Source of the DNA: G963675935 sp963823895
GTDB lineage: Bacteria; Planctomycetota; Planctomycetia; Pirellulales; Thermoguttaceae
Reading direction: 5' to 3'
Assembly (NCBI GenBank): GCA_963823895.1
Contig: CAWGNG010000025.1
Coordinates: 396,030-460,029 of the forward strand
DNA: 64,000 bases
The notes below the pieces were generated by a model that did no database searches, was not told the origin of the DNA, and saw only the letters and a list, made by a program, of their open reading frames with translations. Positions within the stretch are counted from its first letter, which is position 1, and the number at the start of each line of letters is the position of its first letter. This document shows, one piece after another, positions 8,124-16,947 of this stretch. The position numbers and the translations under genes were made by a program.

Positions 8124-8375
8124 ATGCAGATGAAACTGGAAGAGTACATCAAGAGGTTCCCTGACCGAGGTCAGCCAGTGCCAAGCCACTGCGCGGGAAA
8201 GTGGATCGCTTGGAACGAGGATCGCAGCGAAATCCTGTCTCACGGGCAGGACCTCGATTCCGTGCGTCAAGAAGCGCTCGCACGCGGCTGGGCCCGCCCC
8301 ATTCTCCAAAAAGTTCCGCACGGACCGTTCGTGGGCGGCGCATCAGGAGAGGACCGGGGATCGTCCAGTTTCTAA
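8124..8375 (+). CDS. Small conserved protein, DUF5678-like
   Basis: An 83-aa soluble protein. The order of features (GKWIAWNEDRSEILSHGQDL, then VRQEALARGWARPILQKVP) resembles DUF5678-like small proteins, whose function is unknown. The ATG at 8124 has AGGAG about 8 nt upstream; an earlier in-frame start at 8091 lacks one. The C-terminal 15 residues (GGASGEDRGSSSF) look unstructured. No partner gene is apparent. Confidence 0.5.
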   Translation: MQMKLEEYIKRFPDRGQPVPSHCAGKWIAWNEDRSEILSHGQDLDSVRQEALARGWARPILQKVPHGPFVGGASGEDRGSSSF

Positions 8376-8529
8376 AGACGAATGGCCACGTCCCGCCCGC
8401 TGTCTTATTTCGTGCTCTTCGTGTTCTTCGTGGATTATCGCCCCCCCGCGGCCCTCTGCCCCAAGAACTCTTCTTGAAATCGCGCGGCCGTTGTGCTGTA
8501 AGTGGTCGCATGTACAGAACGGAGAGGCG

Positions 8530-8796
8530 ATGGCTGAAGAAGAGCGAAACGAGAACCCGATCAAGGAAGGGAAGGAGGGCGGACAGCCGCCGATGCTGGA
8601 TGAGAAGAGGCAGCGGCAGCTTTTTGCGCTTCTGGCGCACGGCATCAGCCGCGGCGGGGCCGCCCGCATCGTCGGCTGCGCCGCCAGCATGATCGCCCGC
8701 CCCGCCCTGCGCGACCCCGACTTCGCCGCCCGCTTGCAGGCCGCCGAACACGAACTCGAAGTCGGGACAGAAAAAGGTGACAGCCACAAAAATTGA
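8530..8796 (+). CDS. Small HTH-like protein, probably truncated
   Basis: An 88-aa product starting MAEEERNENPIKEGKEGG. The segment QRQLFALLAHGISRGGAARIVGCAASMI looks like a resolvase or terminase-type helix-turn-helix, followed by DPDFAARLQAAEHELEV. GGAGAGG upstream of the ATG supports the start. The tail (GTEKGDSHKN) is encoded by GGGACAGAAAAAGGTGACAG, a repeat-like sequence, so the gene may be cut short there. A near-copy of its first 140 bp is at 4249. Function unknown. Confidence 0.5.
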   Translation: MAEEERNENPIKEGKEGGQPPMLDEKRQRQLFALLAHGISRGGAARIVGCAASMIARPALRDPDFAARLQAAEHELEVGTEKGDSHKN

Positions 8797-9110
8797 CAAG
8801 ACTGAGGTGTTTGGGTAAGAACCTGTGGATGCCACGGATACGCCATAACAGCCGCCCATTGACCATCTGTACCGCGGGGGAAAAACTGGTGCAAAACTGG
8901 GCAAAGACACTGGCAGTCTCACCAGCATGTGACTACAATACGAGTGCAGAGCTTGCTTGCACGTCGTAAGCCACTGTTATCTCAAGAGTTGCAGCATTAT
9001 CCCAACGCCACGATGGCAGCTTTTGAAGCCCCTTGCACGACAAGGGGTTTTCTCTTCGGCGACGTAGATACAAATCAAACTGCAATCAACACAACGGACG
9101 AGAGCCAGCC
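8797..9110 (+). other. Intergenic region with possible small transcript
   Basis: No ORF is supported. TACAAT at 8934-8939 resembles a -10 element, without a good -35, and a terminator-like hairpin follows at 9029-9053, leaving room for a transcript of about 100 nt. This could be a small RNA or the leader of the DUF362 gene with attenuation. The evidence is weak. Confidence 0.3.
9029..9053 (+). terminator. Rho-independent terminator or attenuator upstream of the DUF362 gene
   Basis: A perfect 7-bp stem CCCCTTG / CAAGGGG with a CACGA loop is followed by TTTTCTC. No plus-strand gene ends within 230 bp upstream, so it may end a small RNA or act in the leader of the gene at 9156. Confidence 0.55.
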
Positions 9111-9155
9111 GTGACAAATCCAAAAAGCAACTCCTCGGACGCATCTCATCGCGGC

Positions 9156-10322
9156 ATGAAACGGCGGGAGTTTGTAAAGACCCTGGGAGCGTGTTCCATG
9201 GCCGTGGGGGGAGTCGTGCTCGGCGTCCCGACGTGCGCAGACGGAAAAGAACCTCCGCCTCGCGTCCAGACGAACCTCGCCGACTTCATGAAGGTCCCCA
9301 AGACGAAGCACTCTCTGCCCGGTCCATTTCCCGGCAGGGTGGTGAAAGTAATCGACAAACGCTGTCTGCGGGAAGACGCCGTCGACACCAAGGCGGTCAA
9401 GGAAATGCTCGCGACCGGCGTGACCCGACTGACCGGAAAAAGCATGGCAGATAGTTTCGCCATGTTCTTCGAGAAGAGCGACGTGATTGGTATCAAGGTC
9501 AATCCCGTCGGTCCGCCGCTGATCAACACGCGTCCGCAACTCGTCTCGGCCGTCATCCAATGGCTGGCCGACAACGGCGTTCCCAAACGGAACATCATCA
9601 TTTGGGATCGTTTCAGCTACATGCTCGCCGACGCCGGATTCACCGCCGAGCGCTTTCCCGGAGTCGGCATCGAGGGCTTGCAGACGATGGACGAGACCGG
9701 GAACAAGTGGCGCGGCGCGAAAGGAAACCACCTCAGTGCCGACAATTTCGACAAGCAAGTATACTATTTCGTCAAAGGGTTCGTGGGCAAGAACGTCCCC
9801 GGCTACCCCAACGATGAGTTCTATCTGAACCAGCACGTCTTCAACGGCGAGTACTCCTACTTCGGCAAGCTGATCACGCGGAAACTGACCAAGATCATCA
9901 ACCTCCCCGCGTACAAGAACGCCGGCCACGGCATTTCGATGGCGTGCAAGAGTCTCGGCTACGGCTCGATCTGCAACTGCGGCCGCTTGCACGCCCCGTT
10001 GGGTCTGAAGGTCGGCACGGAAGTGTTGGCGGCCCCGGCCATCCGCGACAAATTGGTGCTGAACATCACCGACGGCATTCGCGGTCAGTACGACGGCGGC
10101 CCGGGATTGAACGCCCAATTCGTCTATCCGAATTACTCGCTGTATTTTGCCACCGATCCGTTCGCGCTCGACATGACTTGCCATCGCGAGTTGGTCGCCA
10201 AACGCAAGGAGATGGGGATTCAAGTCAACGAGCATCCTTCCTTCACCGACTACCTCCGCGATGCCGAGAAGCTGGGCCTTGGCGTGGCCAACGTCGGCAA
10301 GATCAAAGTGATACGAGCATGA
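9156..10322 (+). CDS. DUF362 domain protein with Tat signal
   Basis: A 388-aa exported protein. The N-terminus MKRREFVKTLGACSMAVGG is a Tat-type signal (RREFVK). The rest matches planctomycete DUF362 proteins, with DVIGIKVNPVGPPL, KIINLPAYKNAGHGISMACK (about residue 250) and YFATDPFALDMTCHRELV. Some DUF362 proteins carry Fe-S clusters; here only scattered cysteines (CNCGR) are seen. A GTG at 9111 could add 15 residues. The stop overlaps the start of the next gene by ATGA, so the two are probably coupled. Biochemical function unknown. Confidence 0.75.
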   Translation: MKRREFVKTLGACSMAVGGVVLGVPTCADGKEPPPRVQTNLADFMKVPKTKHSLPGPFPGRVVKVIDKRCLREDAVDTKAVKEMLATGVTRLTGKSMADSFAMFFEKSDVIGIKVNPVGPPLINTRPQLVSAVIQWLADNGVPKRNIIIWDRFSYMLADAGFTAERFPGVGIEGLQTMDETGNKWRGAKGNHLSADNFDKQVYYFVKGFVGKNVPGYPNDEFYLNQHVFNGEYSYFGKLITRKLTKIINLPAYKNAGHGISMACKSLGYGSICNCGRLHAPLGLKVGTEVLAAPAIRDKLVLNITDGIRGQYDGGPGLNAQFVYPNYSLYFATDPFALDMTCHRELVAKRKEMGIQVNEHPSFTDYLRDAEKLGLGVANVGKIKVIRA

Positions 10323-11251
10323 CGCGGCTGCTGTCGTTTTGGGTCTTGTGGGCCGCGATTTCCGCCGCGCAAGCGGCCGACGCGCCCGACGTGGCCCTGC
10401 TGCCGTCGAACGGCTTTCTCCAGACCTGGAATCGATCGGGCAATCACCGCGTTTTTACCGCCAGCGATCTGTATGGACACATCGACGGCGGCGCCGAGAT
10501 CTTTCTGGAGTTCGGCTTCCAGCAACTTACCCTACAACGCTACGCGGCACGGACGACCGCCGCCGGCCAGCCCGCCGGTGAGTTGCAAGTCGAAATCTAC
10601 CGCATGACCGATCCGATCGCGGCGGCCGGCATTTACCTGATGAACTGCGGGCAAGAATCACGCGATCCCGCTTTTTCCGAACGCCACTGCCTAAACAGGT
10701 ACCAGCTTATCTTCAAACGAGATCGCTATTACGTGATCGTCGACAACACCACCGGCGACAAAGCACGGCGAACGACCATGCTCGATTTCGCCCGGCACAT
10801 CGCCGCCCGGTTGCCCGCCGAACAGCCGTTGAAGATCGACCTGCTATTGCCGAAAGATGGATTGATCAAATCCTCGCTGCGGCTCCTCCGCGGGCCATAC
10901 GGGTTGCAGTCGATTTTCACGCTAGGCGAAGGCGATGTAATGCAACTCGGCCGGAAAATCACGGCCGTCTCCGGCAGGTATCGCGCTGCAAACGGCGAGT
11001 ATTCGCTCATCTTGGCCGATTATCCGACCGCAGCAGCGGCGAAGAAGGCATTCGACCACTTGCGCAAACACCTCGACAGCCACCTCACGGTGCAAGAGAA
11101 TTCCGATCGCCGGCTCGTCTTCAAGGACTATGAGGATAAGTTCGGGCTGGTTTCCGTAAGCGGCAAACGTATTTCGATAATGCTGTATCTTTCGTCGCCC
11201 CCACGGACGCACAACAACCCTGTTTCTGAGCAACAAGCCGCGAAGAGTTAA
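10319..11251 (+). CDS. Secreted DUF6599-like protein
   Basis: A 310-aa protein with a signal peptide (MTRLLSFWVLWAAISAAQA). The mature part starts with LPSNGFLQTWNRSG and has the conserved YGHIDGGAEIFLEFGF (about residue 55), then EIYRMTDPIAAAGIY, which I associate with DUF6599, a family often encoded next to DUF362 proteins. It overlaps the upstream gene by ATGA, indicating translational coupling. A strong terminator follows at 11287. Function is unknown; the pairing suggests that both act in the same extracytoplasmic process. Confidence 0.65.
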   Translation: MTRLLSFWVLWAAISAAQAADAPDVALLPSNGFLQTWNRSGNHRVFTASDLYGHIDGGAEIFLEFGFQQLTLQRYAARTTAAGQPAGELQVEIYRMTDPIAAAGIYLMNCGQESRDPAFSERHCLNRYQLIFKRDRYYVIVDNTTGDKARRTTMLDFARHIAARLPAEQPLKIDLLLPKDGLIKSSLRLLRGPYGLQSIFTLGEGDVMQLGRKITAVSGRYRAANGEYSLILADYPTAAAAKKAFDHLRKHLDSHLTVQENSDRRLVFKDYEDKFGLVSVSGKRISIMLYLSSPPRTHNNPVSEQQAAKS

Positions 11252-11286
11252 ACCGGTGTCCCGTGGCCCCGACTTGAATGGGTAAG

Positions 11287-11322
11287 AAAAGCCGTTCGGC
11301 CGGAAGGTCGAACGGCTTTTTT
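11287..11322 (+). terminator. Rho-independent terminator of the DUF362-DUF6599 operon
   Basis: AAAAGCCGTTCG and CGAACGGCTTTTTT form a 12-bp stem closed by GCCGGAAGGT, followed by a T run. It lies 36 bp past the stop at 11251. The ISKra4-like element was inserted just beyond it. Confidence 0.85.
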
Positions 11323-11340
11323 GCTGCGCGATGGCGGCGA

Positions 11341-13033
11341 GGGTGCAAAGCAGCTTCCGGCCTCGGCTCAGGCGGCCGAGGTGACGGTGGAGCGGCGGAC
11401 ATAGGCACACCCCGGCCGAGTGCGAAGGTAGCGCCCGAGACGGTCGTCGTCGCATAGAGTAGCGGCCCGGACTTGGAGTATCGCTTCCGCCCCCTCTGGG
11501 TCGTTCCAAAACATCTCCGTCCCCTTCACCCGGTAGTTCACCTCTTTGACCAGCGACTCCATCAAGGCCGACGTTACCGGCAACCCAAGGCGTCGATAAT
11601 GCGGATAGTCCATGCGACCGCGGTTGTTCCGCAGATAACGTGCGGCATCGACGATCGGTTTACGCAGATCGTTCTCGTCCAGCTTGGCCGTGTCGTCAAG
11701 ACCGTGCGGAGCCAACCAACGCTTCAGTTCGTCCATCGCCTCCATCGCCCGACCTTGCCAACATGCGCGGGCCATGCGCAGATAGCACGACCACGCAACG
11801 GAGAAATCCGGGTGCATCGCCAGTGCCGCAGCGTACAGATAACTCAGCGCGTGGATGAAATCAAGGATGGGCACAAAGTTTGGAAAGTAGTGCTTCCACA
11901 CAGACCAATTCCAGGGAAGACCGTCTCCCACAAAGGCACGCGCAGGCGCCTGCGGAAAACGACGACAGTTGGCCTCCCGCTTCATCTGTTGCCCGAAGAC
12001 GCTGGCCTCTGCCATGCTCGAAAGACACGTGCGCACCAGACGCTGGGGACGCCAAGCCTTCTCGCCAGGCGGCGCGGCAGATACCGCCGAAATCGCTGGC
12101 GGAGCCTCTTTTTCCGCTAATTTCGCCACTCGCTTGGGATCGGTGAACGCACGCGGAAGTTCCGGTTCGGGGTCTTCCGCAAACGTCTGGTGCGTCATTC
12201 GCAGCAAATTGGCGTTCTTGGTCTTGCGCCAAGCCTCGCCATGAACGCCGCGACCTTGGCCCGGTTTCCGTGTGCGAATTCGTCCGCCGTCAGCTTCCAC
12301 GACGGCCAACTCGGGTGGATTCTCGGGGGCTTGGACCAGTTCGGGCGCATCCCCTTCATCTCGCAACTCCGCCAGTTCCATCCCCACTTGGTGCGTTACA
12401 CGCTGCACCGTGCTCGCTGAGACCTCGTTACCACCGACGTGCTTCAGCACCAGCGACGCGCGTTGGCTCGATCGCGTCTCGGCCGAGGCATACACGATCC
12501 TCTGCGTCATCGCCGGCGTTAGTTCCCGACTGTCCAATCCCATCGCTGCCCGCAGAGGGAAAAAAATCCCGCCGACAGCGGGTACAAGTCCCTTTCCATT
12601 CCAAGATGGGGACCGCACCGTCGGTCGAGAGAATCGTACGGGCCACCAACTCCAGCGAACAAACTTCGCCACAGGTCGGACAGGCGGCGCTGTCGGGACT
12701 TTCCGCCGTCATCTCCCGCGCGGCCCATTCCTGAAAGCAACAACTCCAACGGGTCGCCAACCGATGGGAAGCCGCCTCGATTTGACTGAAATGGAGCGGG
12801 GTCTTCCGGTCCCAGCCCGCCAAAATGGTCTCGATGATCGCATCCTTCGCCTCAAGCAAAACCCGCTCGAATTTCCGCTGTAAATGCTGCGAAATGCCGT
12901 CCATGACAGATCCTCCACGATCCAAAGTGACTTCCTATCCTGCGACAAATTGCCATCTTAACCGAAAAACGCCAGATTCTCCTATTGACGTTTGCTTGAG
13001 CCACGTTGGGACACCGGAAGCTGCTTTGCACCC
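11341..13033 (-). mobile_element. ISKra4-like insertion sequence with 20-bp inverted repeats and 9-bp duplication
   Basis: Perfect 20-bp terminal inverted repeats (GGGTGCAAAGCAGCTTCCGG at 11341-11360 and its complement at 13014-13033) bound a 1693-bp element. The flanks are the perfect 9-bp direct repeat TGGCGGCGA (11332-11340 and 13034-13042). It holds one transposase region on the minus strand, which is frameshifted as given. Confidence 0.9.
11368..12904 (-). pseudogene. ISKra4-like family transposase, frameshifted in a run of seven T
   Basis: The start at 12904 has GGAGGA upstream. The first frame gives MDGISQHLQRKFERVLLEA, then a zinc-finger-like pair (CPTCGEVC ... CTRCRRDFFP). The rest (LRAAMGLDSRELTP, VVEADGGRIRTR, AFVGDGLPWNW, DFIHALSYLYAAALA, YRRLGLPVTSALMESLVK) is in another frame and ends at 11368. 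The switch occurs in GATTTTTTTCCC at about 12562-12572: with six T the two frames would read through as RRDFFPLRAAMGLD. It is either a one-base insertion, an assembly error, or programmed +1 slippage. The perfect repeats around the element argue against long decay. Confidence 0.8.
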
Positions 13034-13157
13034 TGGCGGCGAAGCAGCGAAAAATTGGCCTTCTCCGCGGGACCGGTTTTTGGTATGAACCGTCCCGCTT
13101 GTCTCGCCGCAAGGCTACTTTTCACTCGCATCTACCCCCTCGGAACGGGGAATCGCC

Positions 13158-15263
13158 ATGAAAGTTCTGCTTGTCAGGCTTGGTGTATTGGGAACCGTGG
13201 TTGCGTTGGGGTGGATCACGATCGCGAACGCCCAGCGCGGCAATGACGGCGGAAATCCGCTTCGCGGCTCGGCCACCGCGGACGACTCGACCGCGACGAA
13301 CGACGAGTCGGCCCCCAGCCGACCGCCGGCCAACGATCCGTTCGGACTGCAAGATCGACGTGCGCCGCTGGCGGCGACTTCCGGCACTGCCGACGCGGGA
13401 GGCACCATCCCTAGCGCTGGCGCCGCCGGACTGCCGCCCGCTCGCGACGAAACTGCGAGGGCGCAATCGCGATATGGGTCGCGTGCAACTGTTTCAGGCT
13501 CGGCGGAAGCGCCGGCGAATGGTCCGGCGCTGAACTCCGCCGATTCCGCTCGGCCGCCCGATGATCGATTCGCCCGATCCGTGTCTCGCGATGCGGGGAC
13601 GAACGGCGTCGGCAGCCGATATGCCGCCCCGCCAGCCAGCACCCTGCCGGCCGTCTCACCGCCCGACACGCAGGAGCCGCCGCGGCTTCGGGCCGATCCG
13701 TCGGCGATGCCGGCCAGCCCCATGTTGGGAACGACGCCGAAACGGGAGAACTTCGCAGCGCCGGCCAACAATCGCGAGACCCTCGCGGCACCAGTCAACA
13801 ATCGCAACAGCTTCGTAGCGCCCAGCAACGATCGTGCCAACGAAGTCCCCGCGGAGGGAGAGGGCGTCGGCCAGCCGGGCGATGCGCAGCTCGAAGGCGT
13901 GCAAAGTCCGCAATTGGCGATCCAAAAGTTCGCCCCGCGGGAAGTGCAAATGGGCAAGCCGGCTACGTTCCGGGTCACGGTGCGCAACACCGGCTCGATT
14001 CCCGCCTGCGAGGTCGAAGTATACGACCAGGTGCCACGCGGCGCCCGCCTCGTGGCCACCATGCCGCAGGCCAAGCGCGGCCTGCGCGGCGAGTTGGTCT
14101 GGACGCTGGGAACAATCAAACCCGGCGAGGAGACGAAAGTCGAGATGCAGGTCGTGCCGACAGCCGAAGGGGAGATCGGCAGTGTCGCCACGGTGCATTT
14201 CGGCGCCGACGCCTCGGCCCGCAGCATTGTTACCCGGCCGCAATTGGTCGTTGAGACCAAGGCGCCAAATCAGGTGATGATCGGCGAGCGGGTGACGATG
14301 TCGATTACGGTCTCGAATCCTGGCACGGGCATCGCCACGGGTGTGGTGCTGTCGGAACAGATTCCGCCCGGATTGCAGCATCCCGCCGGCGCCGAGTTGG
14401 AGTATCAGGTGGGCGATCTGAAGCCCGGCGAGAGCCGCAAACTCGATTTGCCGCTAGTGGCAGCTCGGCCGGGCGTGGCGACCAATCTGCTCACGGCCCG
14501 TGGCGACGGGTCGCTCCGTGCCGAGAACCAGTGCAAGTTGGAAGTGCTGGCCCCGCAGTTGAACGTCGCGGTGGAAGGGCCGAAACGTCGCTACTTGGAG
14601 CGCCAGGCGACGTACCAGGTCTCGGTCAGCAATCCCGGCACGGCGTCGGCCAAGGGGGTCGATCTGGTGGCACAACTGCCGCCGGGCTTGAAGTTCATGA
14701 AGGCCAACAACGCCGGCTACTACGAGGAAGCAACGCGGACCGTGCATTGGCGGCTGGAAGAACTGCCCGCCAACGAGACGGGCAGCGTCGAGTTGGTGAC
14801 GATGCCGATCGAAGCGGGCCAACAGGCGCTGAAGCTGCGCGGCACCGCCGAGAAGGGTCTGCTCGCCGAAAAGGAGCAGCCCGTGGTGGTCGAGGGCATC
14901 GCCGCGATCCTCTTCCAGGTGTCCGACACGGCCGATCCCGTCGAAGTCGGCGGTGAAACGACGTTCGAAGTTCACGTGGTCAATCAGGGATCGAAAGCGT
15001 CGGCCAACGTGCGGTTGGCGATCGACCTGCCGCCGGAGCTCAAGCCGGTGGCGGCCGAGGGGCCGACGCGGCACCTGCTCGAAGGCACTCGCATCACCTT
15101 CGACGGCCTGTCGCAACTGCCGCCGAAAGCCGACACCACCTACCGCGTTCGCGTGAAAGCCCTAAGGTCGGGCGATCTCCGCACCCGCTTCCAACTCATG
15201 ACAGACGACATGCGAACGCCGGTAACGAAGGAAGAGAGCACGCGGGTGTACGCGGACGAGTAG
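13158..15263 (+). CDS. Secreted protein with four DUF11-type repeats
   Basis: A 701-aa secreted protein. It starts with a signal peptide (MKVLLVRLGVLGTVVALGW ... ANA). Residues about 30-250 are low-complexity, Pro/Ala/Asn-rich, and include short repeats such as FAAPANNRETLAAPVNN. Four Ig-like DUF11 repeats follow at about residues 253, 363, 467 and 584, each with the form VxxGxxxTFxVxVxNxGxxxA and a following QLPPGLKFM-type strand. Such proteins are cell-surface or cell-wall components in planctomycetes and other bacteria. The upstream region was altered by the ISKra4-like insertion, which ends 124 bp before the start. No terminator is obvious. Confidence 0.8.
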   Translation: MKVLLVRLGVLGTVVALGWITIANAQRGNDGGNPLRGSATADDSTATNDESAPSRPPANDPFGLQDRRAPLAATSGTADAGGTIPSAGAAGLPPARDETARAQSRYGSRATVSGSAEAPANGPALNSADSARPPDDRFARSVSRDAGTNGVGSRYAAPPASTLPAVSPPDTQEPPRLRADPSAMPASPMLGTTPKRENFAAPANNRETLAAPVNNRNSFVAPSNDRANEVPAEGEGVGQPGDAQLEGVQSPQLAIQKFAPREVQMGKPATFRVTVRNTGSIPACEVEVYDQVPRGARLVATMPQAKRGLRGELVWTLGTIKPGEETKVEMQVVPTAEGEIGSVATVHFGADASARSIVTRPQLVVETKAPNQVMIGERVTMSITVSNPGTGIATGVVLSEQIPPGLQHPAGAELEYQVGDLKPGESRKLDLPLVAARPGVATNLLTARGDGSLRAENQCKLEVLAPQLNVAVEGPKRRYLERQATYQVSVSNPGTASAKGVDLVAQLPPGLKFMKANNAGYYEEATRTVHWRLEELPANETGSVELVTMPIEAGQQALKLRGTAEKGLLAEKEQPVVVEGIAAILFQVSDTADPVEVGGETTFEVHVVNQGSKASANVRLAIDLPPELKPVAAEGPTRHLLEGTRITFDGLSQLPPKADTTYRVRVKALRSGDLRTRFQLMTDDMRTPVTKEESTRVYADE

Positions 15264-15315
15264 CGGCAACGGCCATAATGGGGCAGACCATTCCGGTCCG
15301 CCCTGCCGTTTCGTT

Positions 15316-15364
15316 GGGGCGACAGTTGGACTGTCGCCCCGGGTGGCAGTGCAACTGCCACCCC
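15316..15364. repeat. Two tandem palindromes after the DUF11 gene
   Basis: GGGGCGACAGT TGG ACTGTCGCCCC (15316-15340) is followed directly by GGGTGGCAGT GCA ACTGCCACCC (15341-15364). Both are near-perfect hairpins without a T run. They resemble the REP-like palindromes seen elsewhere in the window and could also stabilise the convergent transcript ends here. Confidence 0.65.
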
Positions 15365-15416
15365 AACCACGGTTCGCCCTATCAGACACACTGGAGCCGC
15401 ATCTCGCCACCCGCGC

Positions 15417-15677
15417 TCACGCGATCTTGCGCACCTTGAGCAATTCTCCCAGCTCACGCGACATGGGGATGCCCGCCGCTGCCGGTTCGCCCCGCAATAC
15501 CGCGGCTATCTGCTCAAGCTGCTCCTCGGGGGTGAGGTCGAGGTCGAGGAAGAGGAGTTTTCGGCCCTTCAGTATGCAGCCGCCCCCGCCGCATCCGGCG
15601 AAGAAGTCCTGCCGAATGGCATAGCCCAATCGCTTCGCCAGATCGAGCGCCTGGTCGAGCAATTCGATCGTGTGCAT
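15417..15677 (-). CDS. Small conserved hypothetical protein
   Basis: An 86-aa soluble protein: MHTIELLDQALDLAKRLGY, then QDFFAGCGGGGCILKGRK (a Cys/Gly-rich turn), LLFLDLDLTPEEQLEQIA and a C-terminal LGELLKVRKIA. The even, charged composition and high third-position GC support a real gene. I take it to be a conserved planctomycete protein of unknown function; the CGGGGC loop might bind a metal or nucleotide, but that is speculation. Confidence 0.6.
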   Translation of the reverse strand: MHTIELLDQALDLAKRLGYAIRQDFFAGCGGGGCILKGRKLLFLDLDLTPEEQLEQIAAVLRGEPAAAGIPMSRELGELLKVRKIA

Positions 15678-15742
15678 CCCAGCTTCTCCAATCCGCCGGT
15701 CTCCATCGGCGTCTTGTCGTTACAGCAGGCGACTCCTGCGGC

Positions 15743-15817
15743 TGTAGGAGGCGACTCCTGTCGCCGATTGCACTGCGAACCGAGGAAGAACATCGGCGAC
15801 GGGAGTCGCCTCCTACA
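15743..15817. repeat. Long inverted repeat (26-bp arms)
   Basis: TGTAGGAGGCGACTCCTGTC... at 15743-15768 is the reverse complement of ...GGGAGTCGCCTCCTACA at 15792-15817 with one mismatch; the 23-bp loop is not conserved. It lies upstream of the gene at 15677, and it is of the palindromic intergenic repeat type seen throughout this window. Confidence 0.75.
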
Positions 15818-16045
15818 ACTGGGCCTCGATTTCCCGCTCGCGGCCGGATTATAGCGGCTTCTTCTACAGTTGACGAGGCGAGTTCGACGATACGGGCAAG
15901 CGGGTAAGTACTTGATTCGTCAAGAGTTAAAGCACGCCGTTTTGGAAAGAGAGCAAGAACGGAGGTCCTGGGACGGTGCGGTTGATGCGGTGTTCTGCAT
16001 CGAATCGTGCGACCTTGGAACCTTAGTAAGAGCGGAGAGTGAGTC

Positions 16046-16891
16046 GTGACGACGGTTGGCAGCAACGAAAACGTGAATCTTCAGCAGCAAGTCGAAGTGC
16101 TCAAGCAGCAGCTTGGCCAGGCCCAACGGCTGACCGCCCTGGGCGAACTGGTCAGCACGACGACGCACGAGTTCAACAACGTGCTGATGACGATCCTCAA
16201 TTACGCGAAGATGGGCGTCCGCCACAAAGACGCGGCGACGCGCGACAAGTGCTTCGAGAAGATCCTGGCCTCGGCCAACCGTGCCGCGACGATCACCAAC
16301 ACCGTGCTGGGCATGGCCCGAAACCGCGCCGCCGGCCAGGAGCCGACCGACCTGGTGAAGCTGGTCGACGACACGCTGCTGCTGCTGGAACGCGAGATGA
16401 ACAAGTATCGCGTGACGGTCGAGAGGAGCTACCAGGCGATTCCGCCGGCGTTGGTCAACGGCAACCAGATTCAGCAGGTCTTGCTGAACCTATTGATTAA
16501 CGCCCGGCAAGCGATGCCCAACGGCGGCCGGCTCTGGATCAAGCTCTTGAATGACCCCGAGAACAACATGGTCGATCTGGTGGTGCGCGACAGCGGCTGC
16601 GGCATTCCGGCCGACAAGCTGCCGCGGATTTTCGAGTCGTTCTATACCACGAAGAACGGTCCCGACGCCAGCGGCAAGGGCGGCACCGGCCTGGGGCTCT
16701 CGATGTGCCGCGACATCATCGAATCGCACCACGGGCGGATTCGCGTCGATAGCACGGTCGGCAGGGGGACGGCCTTCACGTTGAAACTGCCGGTCGCCGC
16801 CAAGCCCGCCCCGCCGCAACGCCCCGCGCCGATGCCGGCGATCACGATGCCCGTGAATGCGGTTGGGCCATCAACCGTGGGCAGGGCGTAA
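16046..16891 (+). CDS. Sensor histidine kinase lacking an obvious sensor domain
   Basis: A 281-aa cytoplasmic histidine kinase. After a coiled-coil-like start (LQQQVEVLKQQLGQAQRL) it has the H-box around His41 (STTTHEFNNVLMTILNYAKM), the N-box (VLLNLLINARQAM, about 150), the G1 box (RDSGCGIPADKLPRI), the F-box (FESFYTTKNG) and the G2 box (GGTGLGLSMC). The tail is Pro-rich. No membrane segment or PAS domain is present, so it may be driven by a partner protein. The start is GTG with GGAG about 9 nt upstream. No response regulator is adjacent. Confidence 0.85.
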   Translation: MTTVGSNENVNLQQQVEVLKQQLGQAQRLTALGELVSTTTHEFNNVLMTILNYAKMGVRHKDAATRDKCFEKILASANRAATITNTVLGMARNRAAGQEPTDLVKLVDDTLLLLEREMNKYRVTVERSYQAIPPALVNGNQIQQVLLNLLINARQAMPNGGRLWIKLLNDPENNMVDLVVRDSGCGIPADKLPRIFESFYTTKNGPDASGKGGTGLGLSMCRDIIESHHGRIRVDSTVGRGTAFTLKLPVAAKPAPPQRPAPMPAITMPVNAVGPSTVGRA

Positions 16892-16947
16892 CGCCAACCT
16901 ATCGCGATCTTCCTAAGTTCAACTTTTGGACGTGGGGTGTCACGGCC

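Noticed and set aside
9075..10235. 386-codon minus-strand ORF opposite the DUF362 gene
   Set aside because: No family motif, and the plus strand has a Tat signal and conserved DUF362 sequence; it is an antisense shadow.
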